The notes under the pieces were generated by a model. The model was given only the letters and a program-made list of their open reading frames with translations. It searched no databases and was not told the origin of the DNA. Shown in pieces: positions 1-6,026 of a stretch of DNA of 15,095 bases (position 1 is its first letter; each line of letters starts with the position of its first letter). The position numbers were made by a program, and so were the translations under genes. Origin of the DNA: Desulfuromonadaceae bacterium GWB2_53_15 (GTDB taxonomy: Bacteria; Desulfobacterota; Desulfuromonadia; Geobacterales; Pseudopelobacteraceae); the NCBI GenBank assembly GCA_001824455.1, contig MHXL01000077.1, positions 1-15,095 on the forward strand. The letters run 5' to 3'.

Positions 1-14
1 TTGTTCATGCCTAT

Positions 15-43
15 TTAGTATCACCATATGATACTATTGTCAA
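15..43 (-). promoter_or_regulatory. Leftward sigma-70-like promoter with palindromic operator in its spacer
   Basis: On the minus strand a perfect TTGACA (43-38) is followed by a 17-nt spacer and TACTAA (20-15). The spacer is filled by a perfect inverted repeat: 8-bp arms TAGTATCA and TGATACTA (16-23 and 29-36) around a 5-nt centre. A predicted transcription start near position 8 would serve a minus-strand gene mostly outside the window; an ATG lies at 8-6, so that message would have almost no leader. A dyad between -35 and -10 is the usual place for a repressor or a MerR-type activator. The bound protein cannot be named from here. Confidence 0.5.
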
Positions 44-67
44 TACAACAGACAGGATATGTGATGT

Positions 68-601
68 TTATCTTGGCTTGACGAATTTCAGCGCCGCCGA
101 ATTCATGCAGTAGCGCTGCCCGGACGGCGGCGGTCCGTCATCAAAGACATGCCCCAGGTGGGCATCGCAGCGGGCGCAGACCACCTCGGTCCGCACGGAA
201 AAGAACGAGCGGTCCTCCATGGTGCGGACATTCTCCCTGGCAATGGGTGCCGTGAAACTCGGCCAGCCGGTCTTGGAGTCATATTTGGCATCTGAAGTGA
301 ACAGGTCCAGCCCGCAGCAGATGCATTGGTAGATCCCCTTTTCATGATTGTTCCAGTACTCGTTGGCAAAGGCCCGCTCCGTGCCTTTTTTGCGGGTTAC
401 ATGAAACTGCTCCGGAGTGAGTAGTTTTTTCCACTCCGCATCGCTTTTGACAACCTTCTCAGACATGATGTATCCCCTTTTTTCCGCCGACCAGACCCTG
501 ACCGGCCCGCTGGCGCTTGTCTGTTCCTTTGATGCGCAGGCAAAGGCAACAACCGTCAACAAACCAAGGAACAGCCCAAATGCAATCCGGCACACCTTCA
601 T
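68..601 (-). CDS. msrB: Peptide-methionine (R)-S-oxide reductase MsrB, exported form
   Basis: Reduces methionine-R-sulfoxide in oxidised proteins back to methionine. Of 177 residues, 1-23 are a signal peptide or weak lipobox (hydrophobic run ending AFAC, Cys22), so the enzyme should act in the periplasm or on a membrane surface. The MsrB fold follows: GWPSF at 112-116, GHVFDDGP near 150-157, the catalytic Cys165 in [11 protein letters not shown], and two zinc-binding pairs, Cys93/Cys96 and Cys142/Cys145. The whole family signature is intact. The ATG at 601 was chosen because GAGG lies 5 nt upstream; a longer TTG-start reading from 628 has no such support. A second well-placed ribosome site (AGGGG, 7 nt) precedes an internal ATG at 466, whose product would be a leaderless MsrB. 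No clear terminator is seen after the stop. Confidence 0.95.
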   Translation of the reverse strand: MKVCRIAFGLFLGLLTVVAFACASKEQTSASGPVRVWSAEKRGYIMSEKVVKSDAEWKKLLTPEQFHVTRKKGTERAFANEYWNNHEKGIYQCICCGLDLFTSDAKYDSKTGWPSFTAPIARENVRTMEDRSFFSVRTEVVCARCDAHLGHVFDDGPPPSGQRYCMNSAALKFVKPR

Positions 602-640
602 GGCAACCTCGCTGTTTTCATAATGCAATCTCTTGGAAAA

Positions 641-668
641 AGTATAGCAGAAACCTGAATCTATTCAA
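641..668 (-). promoter_or_regulatory. Promoter of msrB
   Basis: On the minus strand TTGAAT (668-663), a 16-nt spacer and TATACT (646-641), with TGC just before the -10 making it an extended -10 element. The predicted start near 634 gives msrB a leader of about 33 nt. Confidence 0.6.
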
Positions 669-689
669 AGAAACAGCAGGCGCCTGAGC

Positions 690-718
690 TTGTCAAGCAT
701 GGGAATTCAGGTTACAGT
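690..718 (+). promoter_or_regulatory. Promoter of the YdbH/AsmA-like operon
   Basis: TTGTCA (690-695), 17-nt spacer, TACAGT (713-718), with a predicted start near 725 and the ATG at 742. A 9-bp inverted repeat, AACCTGAAT (652-660) and ATTCAGGTT (705-713), has one arm in the msrB promoter spacer and the other in this one, so one regulator could touch both divergent promoters. That link is an inference. Confidence 0.45.
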
Positions 719-741
719 CTTCGTGCGAGGGATGTACAGGC

Positions 742-3700
742 ATGGGCGACAGCACTGGAAAAATTAAATTATGGTTTCGGATTGCAGGAATGCTTTTATG
801 CATTTTACCGGTATCGTTCCTTGCCCTGAAGATCTATCTGGCCACACCTTTTTCTGCGCCGCAGTTATCCCAACTGCTTACCGCTTACCTCCACCAGACA
901 GTTGCCATATCCGCCCTGCGCACAACAGGCGGCAGCCTGTATCTCCAGGGCGTGTCACTGGCCAATCCGCCCGGTTTTCCAGCCGGAAATCTTGCCACGG
1001 CAGACTCAATCGCCATTGCGCCGCAATGGGGAAAGCTGCTGCTCGGACGGCAGGGTTTCCGCCTGATAGCACTGGAAGGGGTCAAGCTGGACATTCGTAA
1101 GGACAGCACAGGCCACTGGAATTATTCAGGCCTGCAACGAATGTTCGCCAACAAAAAGCCATCTGCCCGCGAAACCTTCATCAAACGCTTCGTCATCAAG
1201 AACGGATCTTTCCAGGTCAACAGCCAGGGGGTAAAGGGGATTTCCCTGCAGATCTTCAACCTGGCAACTCTGGGCTCGGGAGATTCAAGGATTGAACTGG
1301 CCTTCGATGATGCTGCCCGGAACCATTATGCCATTACCGGTAAAGCCCGGCCAGGCAAGGAACCGGCCTTTGACCTGGCTTTGAGTGCCCCTTCGCTCTC
1401 CCTTTCAACACTTGCCAAGGCTCTGCCCATGAAAAACGCGGCCCTCCTGGAAGCTGGCCGGGCAAATCTCCAGGTGAATGCCGGATTGCAGGCGGGACAA
1501 CTCCAGGTAAGGGGAACACTGGGGTTCAACCAGGTCTCATTGCCAATTGCAAGGAGAATGCTGCCCCTGACCGGCATCCTGAGCCTCAAGGCCGACTATG
1601 ACCTCCACAATGACCAGGCACGGATCGAGGCCCTGAACCTGAATATCAATAACCTCTTCAAGCTGTATCTGACCGGAACAGCCAGCAGCCTGCGGAGCGA
1701 GCGCAACTATTCCGCCAACATCGATATGGGTGAGGTCAACCTCGCCGCGCTGACCCATGCGCTGCCGGAGCAAGAACAACGCAGGCTGGTTCTGGGCGGC
1801 ACGCTTGGCAACGCAAGGATCAACATCTCCGGAAACGCCCGCCAGGGGCTAACAGGCGCAAACGGCAACATCCTGTTGCAGGATGGATCTTTGGCCAGGG
1901 ACGGGCGCAGGCTGGTCAACGGGCTTGACGGTATCATCCGGCTTTCCCGGCAAGGAGACGGCTTTCTCGTTAATGGAAAATTGTCTCTGCGCAACAAGCG
2001 CAACAAGGCTTTGCTGGAAGCAATCAACGCTCCCTTCTCCGTCAACCTGTCCAGGCGCTTGAAGCTGCTCTCGGCGGAGAGCCAGTCCCTGTCTGCCAAG
2101 GTCATGGGAATTCCCATCATGGGCCGGCTTGGATTTGATGCCTCGGCAACCAGCCCACTCAGCGCCAGCCTGCGGATTCCCGAAACATCGCTTTCAACCC
2201 TGCAGCCCCTGCTGGACAGATTCAATCTGAAGCTTGCCTCGGGCACTGGTTCGCTGGCCCTGGAAGCCGGTGGGCAAGGACCGCAAGAGTTCGCAGCAAC
2301 AACCACAGTTCATCTGGCAACATTGCAGGGCCAGAGGGGCAAAACAGCCTTTGCGGTGAAGAATGGCACACTCAACAGCCATGTGAGCTGGAGTAAACAT
2401 CGTCTTAGCGTAACCGGGAATGTGCAGGCCAACGGCTTGGCAGCAAACGGGAAAAAAGGGGACGCAAGTTTCGCTTACCGGTTTGCGGATAGAGTGGCCG
2501 TGCTCGATCACGCTGTATTTCGCCTGGGCATCACATCGGCCAGTATCGCCAGGCTCACTGCACAGATTCCCGTGAAAGAGACGCGACAGGGAACCTTGCG
2601 CTACCCGCTCATCCTGGAATTCAACGGCGCTGATATCCAGCAGGCCGGGGCAGTGCTGAGCGGACTTTCCGGATCAATACGGGGCAGCTACGCTTCCGGC
2701 CTTGGCGGCAAGTGGCTGGAAGGGACCGCTGATGTGGCCTCCGGCTTGATCTCATGGCAAGGGAAACCAATCGGTTCACCGGCCGCCCATATAGCCTTTT
2801 CTCCCTCAGGCGCGCGCTTGAATCTCAGCGGCCCGCTGCTGGGAGGTGAGCTGCTGGGCAACATGCTCTTCAATCCATTTGCCCTGGAGCAGGAAAGCCG
2901 CTTTACTCTGAACGTCAAGAAGCTGCAACTGGCCAGGGCAGGTGCATTGGTCCCCAAACAGAAGTCGATCACCCTGACAGATGGCCTGCTTGAAGGCAGC
3001 TTGAGCGGCGCCTACTCCCGGCTGAAGGGGTTTGCCTGCGTTTTCGAGGCCAAGGGATCTGCCATCAAACTGGACAACAATGTCAACAAGACCATGCTAT
3101 CCGGAGCAGGACTGGGGATCGCCGGAGAACTTTCCGGAGATTTGATTGCCATTCGTGAAGCGGTCTTCACTGCTGGAGAAGGACTTACCCTGACGGCCAC
3201 GGGTAAGCTCGCCAACGCCTTCTCGCCGCAGCGGGCGGGCGCTTTCAGCTATGTTCTGCCGCAAACTTCCTTCAACAACATCATCGACCCCTTTATCAAT
3301 ATCCTTCCGCGCTTCCTCCAGGAAGCAACACTTGACGGATCACTGGCAGCCCAGGGGACAATAGAGCTGCATGACAGCAAAAAATTGCTGAATGGAGAGT
3401 TTAGCTTCAAAGATGGTCGCCTGGAGGTGCCGGCGCAGAAGTTCATTGCAACTGATATCAATGGCAGCCTGCCTGTCTCCCTGGACTTTTCAAACGGGAA
3501 AGCGCTTCCAAAGGATGAAACTTTCAGTTTTAACCGCGAAAACTATCAGCGGCTTCTCCAGCAGCTTCGCCAACTGCCCATAGGCAACCAGCCTTTCAGT
3601 ATCGGCAAAATCAGCTTCGGCCCTCTCGAATTCGGAACCTTGACCCTGCATGTCAAGGCGGACAATGGCATCACCGAGATCACCTCCCTGAGCACCTCGC

Positions 3701-4266
3701 TTAATGAAGGGAGCGTGCTTGGCAGGGGATTTGTGGCAGTAAAAAAAGGCCTCCAATACCGAGGGGATTTCCTGCTTCATGACATGAGCCTGATGCAGCT
3801 CTGCAATAGATTCCCTGCTATCAAGGGATATATTTCAGGTCGTCTGGATGGCGTCATCAGCCTCTACGGTGACAAAAAGGGACTGGAAGGCCTGACCGGA
3901 TTTACCGATCTATGGGCACGAGAAGGTTCCGGGGAGAAGATGCTCGTCAGTAAAGAATTCCTGCAGCGCATGGCAGGCAAGAAATTGCGTGGTTTCTTCT
4001 TTCGCGATGACCGTCCCTATGACCAGGCAGAAATTAGCGCCACCCTGGAGGAAGGCTACCTGACCTTTGAAACACTGGATATTGTGCATACTAATTTTTT
4101 TGGGATCCGCGACCTGAGCGTTTCTATCGCCCCATCCCAAAACCGGATCGCCCTTGACCATCTCTTCAACACCATCAAACAGGCAACAGTACGCGGGAAG
4201 GCCGTCACTGGCGAGGATATCCCCACTGAAGCCCCGATCGCACCGGAATTTAAATGGCAGGAATGA
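742..4266 (+). CDS. AsmA/YdbH-like intermembrane transport protein
   Basis: A 1174-residue protein with one N-terminal membrane segment (about residues 11-32) and a long periplasmic part rich in alternating short hydrophobic beta-strands, as in the AsmA-like family (AsmA, TamB, YhdP, YdbH). These form hydrophobic grooves or bridges that carry phospholipids between inner and outer membrane. The N-terminal stretch around residues 65-130 (LQGVSLANPPGFPAG, then a GVKLDIRKDSTGHWNY-type segment) is typical of the AsmA N-terminus. YdbH is favoured over other members because the next gene is YdbL-like, as in the E. coli ydbH-ynbE-ydbL operon. It is longer than E. coli YdbH (about 880 residues). The ATG at 742 has GAGGG about 10 nt upstream. 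The lipoprotein gene follows 78 nt downstream on the same strand. Family assignment is strong; the precise YdbH equivalence is inferred from context. Confidence 0.82.
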   Translation: MGDSTGKIKLWFRIAGMLLCILPVSFLALKIYLATPFSAPQLSQLLTAYLHQTVAISALRTTGGSLYLQGVSLANPPGFPAGNLATADSIAIAPQWGKLLLGRQGFRLIALEGVKLDIRKDSTGHWNYSGLQRMFANKKPSARETFIKRFVIKNGSFQVNSQGVKGISLQIFNLATLGSGDSRIELAFDDAARNHYAITGKARPGKEPAFDLALSAPSLSLSTLAKALPMKNAALLEAGRANLQVNAGLQAGQLQVRGTLGFNQVSLPIARRMLPLTGILSLKADYDLHNDQARIEALNLNINNLFKLYLTGTASSLRSERNYSANIDMGEVNLAALTHALPEQEQRRLVLGGTLGNARINISGNARQGLTGANGNILLQDGSLARDGRRLVNGLDGIIRLSRQGDGFLVNGKLSLRNKRNKALLEAINAPFSVNLSRRLKLLSAESQSLSAKVMGIPIMGRLGFDASATSPLSASLRIPETSLSTLQPLLDRFNLKLASGTGSLALEAGGQGPQEFAATTTVHLATLQGQRGKTAFAVKNGTLNSHVSWSKHRLSVTGNVQANGLAANGKKGDASFAYRFADRVAVLDHAVFRLGITSASIARLTAQIPVKETRQGTLRYPLILEFNGADIQQAGAVLSGLSGSIRGSYASGLGGKWLEGTADVASGLISWQGKPIGSPAAHIAFSPSGARLNLSGPLLGGELLGNMLFNPFALEQESRFTLNVKKLQLARAGALVPKQKSITLTDGLLEGSLSGAYSRLKGFACVFEAKGSAIKLDNNVNKTMLSGAGLGIAGELSGDLIAIREAVFTAGEGLTLTATGKLANAFSPQRAGAFSYVLPQTSFNNIIDPFINILPRFLQEATLDGSLAAQGTIELHDSKKLLNGEFSFKDGRLEVPAQKFIATDINGSLPVSLDFSNGKALPKDETFSFNRENYQRLLQQLRQLPIGNQPFSIGKISFGPLEFGTLTLHVKADNGITEITSLSTSLNEGSVLGRGFVAVKKGLQYRGDFLLHDMSLMQLCNRFPAIKGYISGRLDGVISLYGDKKGLEGLTGFTDLWAREGSGEKMLVSKEFLQRMAGKKLRGFFFRDDRPYDQAEISATLEEGYLTFETLDIVHTNFFGIRDLSVSIAPSQNRIALDHLFNTIKQATVRGKAVTGEDIPTEAPIAPEFKWQE

Positions 4267-4283
4267 TGGCCAGGGAAGATGGG

Positions 4284-4312
4284 CTTTCCTTGTCAGCCGG
4301 ATAAGGTATAAT
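4284..4312 (+). promoter_or_regulatory. Possible internal promoter before the lipoprotein gene
   Basis: A perfect TATAAT lies at 4307-4312, 32 nt before the lipoprotein ATG. The 17-nt-spaced -35 position reads CTTTCC, which is poor; a TTGTCA at 4290-4295 is only 11 nt away, too close. It may supply extra transcription of the second gene, but read-through from 690-718 is enough to explain its expression. Confidence 0.25.
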
Positions 4313-4344
4313 CAAACACAATAGAGCCTACTCGGGAGGAAGAT

Positions 4345-5010
4345 ATGAAAATAAAACTGATTAAATGGTTACTGGCAGGGGGGTGTGGCCTTCTGGCCGC
4401 ATGCGCAATAATTACCGTCAACGTCTACTTTCCGGAGAAGGCTGCCAAAGAAGCCTACAAATCCCTGGATGACATGCTCCTGAAAAACGAGGCTGGCAAG
4501 CTGCCGGCAGGAGAAAAACAGCCCGGTGACGAGCAAAAGCTGCCCGAATCAAAGCCACAGAGCAGCCTATTCAATAGACTGCCAACATTTTCACTTATTG
4601 CTGCAGCCCATGCTGCTGAAAGCGATGCAGACGCACTGGCGGTGGAACTTGCCGGCATGCCGGAAGTTAATAAGGCCTATGAGGAAATGAGCCAAAGGCT
4701 GCCCAGACTCACCACGTTGTTCGATAACGGGGCTGTCGGCCTGACAAACCAAGGTTTGGTAAGCATTCGAGATAAGACAAAAACAAACGCTTCGGACGAG
4801 GGGCTGGTAAATGCGGAAAATAAAAACCGCAAGACCGTCATAAGCAGCATGGCAAAGGCCATTATCAAACTAACCAAACAGAAAGATACAAAGGCCACGC
4901 TTGATCAGGTATTAGGCAAGGCCGCGGCCAGCTACGCCGAAATCAAGCGCGATGCCGCCAAAGCAGGATGGTGGGTTCAACTCCAAAACAACCGCTGGGT
5001 TCAGAAATAG
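4345..5010 (+). CDS. DUF1318/YdbL-family lipoprotein, apparently YnbE-YdbL fused
   Basis: A 221-residue lipoprotein with a clean lipobox, LLAAC (Cys20), and Ala at +2, which in enterics favours the outer membrane. Just after the Cys, IITVNVYFPEKAAKEA resembles the conserved strand of the small lipoprotein YnbE and the start of DUF1318 proteins. Residues 51-80 are a hydrophilic linker. Residues 81-91 (TFSLIAAAHAA) look like a short signal-peptide remnant with an AHA site. The last ~110 residues resemble E. coli YdbL, ending AGWWVQLQNNRWVQK, close to the YdbL ending GxYVQGINGKWLK. In E. coli, YdbH and YnbE form an intermembrane bridge that YdbL assists; no separate ynbE is seen here, so this protein may provide both parts. 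The start has GGAGG 5 nt upstream. Family is confident, the fusion reading less so. Confidence 0.8.
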   Translation: MKIKLIKWLLAGGCGLLAACAIITVNVYFPEKAAKEAYKSLDDMLLKNEAGKLPAGEKQPGDEQKLPESKPQSSLFNRLPTFSLIAAAHAAESDADALAVELAGMPEVNKAYEEMSQRLPRLTTLFDNGAVGLTNQGLVSIRDKTKTNASDEGLVNAENKNRKTVISSMAKAIIKLTKQKDTKATLDQVLGKAAASYAEIKRDAAKAGWWVQLQNNRWVQK

Positions 5011-5024
5011 ACCAGAAACGGCAT

Positions 5025-5078
5025 TTAACCGCAGATATAAGCGAATAACTGCGTTTATCTGCGTGCATCTGCGGTTAA
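5025..5078. repeat. CTGCG-type repeat with 12-bp inverted arms
   Basis: Perfect arms TTAACCGCAGAT (5025-5036) and ATCTGCGGTTAA (5067-5078) enclose a 30-nt centre. Within the right half CTGCG occurs at 5049, 5059 and 5069, exactly 10 bp apart, about one helical turn. It sits just after a stop codon and is followed by GCTTTTT. Similar 'ATCTGCG' intergenic repeats are widespread in many bacteria. It may act as a weak terminator or mRNA 3' end, but the loop is long for that. Confidence 0.7.
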
Positions 5079-5126
5079 TTGCTTTTTGAGAAATAGGTTC
5101 TTCTGTAGGTTTTAGTTGCCAAAATT

Positions 5127-5154
5127 AAAGGCCGCCTCGAAAGAAGCGGCCTTT
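5127..5154. terminator. Bidirectional intrinsic terminator
   Basis: A perfect 9-bp stem, AAAGGCCGC/GCGGCCTTT, with a 10-nt loop lies between the convergent lipoprotein gene and the zinc-ribbon gene. T-rich sequence follows on the plus strand (TTTGTGTTT) and AATTTT on the minus strand, so it can end transcription from both sides. Confidence 0.8.
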
Positions 5155-5192
5155 GTGTTTGCGTTGCAGCGAATTTCCATATTCGTGAGGGA

Positions 5193-5633
5193 TCAAGCAC
5201 AGCGGAGGAGCTTCTTGCCGCTCTGAAACAGAACCTCCATCTTGTTCGGATTTATCAAAAGCTTTACAATGCCCAGCCCAAAGGCAGGGTGAGCCACCAG
5301 CTTTTTTACCCGGAAGGTACCATTCATATCATAGGGGAGCGCCATGTCCGGATCCATGGTCAAGCGCAGAGATTCCCATTCTTCACGCTCCACGGCTCCC
5401 GGGTCCACCTTGGGCTTACGGGCGGCCGGTGACGCCTTTTTTACAGAACCGCCGGCAGCAGGCGCCTTGGCCTTTTTGTCCGGATAATAATTGTGCGTCC
5501 CGCGGCAGGTATTGCATTCCACCCGGATCACCTGCTCGTCTTGCATGGCAACAATCGTATGATTCAAGATTGTCTTACAGCGTGTACAGCGCGACTCAAC
5601 AGTATCACCTGCTGATAATTTTCTGATCTTCAT
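5193..5633 (-). CDS. Zinc-ribbon protein with Tudor-like C-terminal motif
   Basis: A 146-residue protein of unknown role. Cys16/Cys19 (CTRC) and Cys40/Cys43 (CNTC) form a zinc ribbon. A basic, Ala/Pro-rich linker (52-78) follows, then a C-terminal segment (113-146) with the pattern VAHPAFGLGIVKLL...MEVLFQSGKKLL. This resembles the small beta-barrel at the end of PcrA/UvrD helicases (HxxFGxGxV...VxFxxxGxKxL), which in PcrA contacts RNA polymerase. A link to transcription is therefore an inference from motif likeness only. The ATG at 5633 was chosen because the zinc-ribbon domain begins there and a purine-rich AAGGGG lies upstream; the open frame to 5759 runs through a terminator hairpin and is not expected to be coding. 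It is transcribed alone, convergent with the operon on its left. Confidence 0.75.
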   Translation of the reverse strand: MKIRKLSAGDTVESRCTRCKTILNHTIVAMQDEQVIRVECNTCRGTHNYYPDKKAKAPAAGGSVKKASPAARKPKVDPGAVEREEWESLRLTMDPDMALPYDMNGTFRVKKLVAHPAFGLGIVKLLINPNKMEVLFQSGKKLLRCA

Positions 5634-5678
5634 CCCTGTTTCCCCTTGCTCCTGCTGGTTAATTTCGTGGCAACCCAA

Positions 5679-5694
5679 CCGGCGAGATCGCCGG
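5679..5694. repeat. 16-nt perfect palindrome in the zinc-ribbon gene leader
   Basis: CCGGCGAGATCGCCGG reads the same on both strands and lies between the leader terminator and the start codon. As RNA it could form a 7-bp stem with a very tight loop; as DNA it could be an operator. No direct sign favours either. Confidence 0.45.
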
Positions 5695-5722
5695 CAAGAT
5701 CCACACCGATCAACCCAATAAA

Positions 5723-5748
5723 AAAACCCCGAACAGGTTCGGAGTTTT
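5723..5748 (-). terminator. Leader terminator upstream of the zinc-ribbon gene
   Basis: Read on the minus strand, an 11-position stem with one mismatch and a 4-nt loop (CCGAAC/GTTCGG core) is followed by a run of seven T then ATTGGG. It faces the zinc-ribbon gene and lies about 40 nt after the predicted start of transcription, so it could act as an attenuator or end a separate short RNA. Confidence 0.7.
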
Positions 5749-5795
5749 GGTGGCACCACGCGTGATGCGTTTAAACCATGAGTATCCGCTTTTAG

Positions 5796-5824
5796 AGCTT
5801 ACAGCGTAGCCCAAATTTTGTCAA
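5796..5824 (-). promoter_or_regulatory. Promoter of the zinc-ribbon gene leader
   Basis: Minus strand: perfect TTGACA (5824-5819), 17-nt spacer, TAAGCT (5801-5796). The -35 is strong and the -10 weak. Predicted start near 5789, giving a leader of about 155 nt that includes the terminator hairpin at 5723-5748. Confidence 0.5.
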
Positions 5825-6026
5825 ATGTAACTCTGGGGAATGAAGGAATAGCATTGGCCTCAAAGGCCGGCAAGACACCGACAGCCTGTACTGAATTCTT
5901 TGATCATAACCGCCTTAATTATAAAAACTGATTGCCTACCGGTGATTGCCATGGTATCAGGTGCAGTTTACATTTCATTTCCATCCGCAAACTCCGGATG
6001 AGAAACTATCATTCAGGGGCCTTATA
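5825..6026. other. Gene-free stretch before the first ABC-F gene
   Basis: Together with 5634-5824 this makes a 393-nt gap between divergent genes. In this right half I see no RNA gene and no convincing promoter: TTGATC (5900) and TATAAA (5920) are only 14 nt apart. The open frame from 5946 has no family sequence before residue 28 and is taken as untranslated leader. Confidence 0.5.

Noticed and set aside
5751..5827. Possible tRNA on the minus strand, because the sequence before the terminator ends GGTGCCACCA
   Set aside because: No matching 5' acceptor strand, no T-loop GGTTCRA and no anticodon arm can be drawn; the CCA-like end is probably chance.
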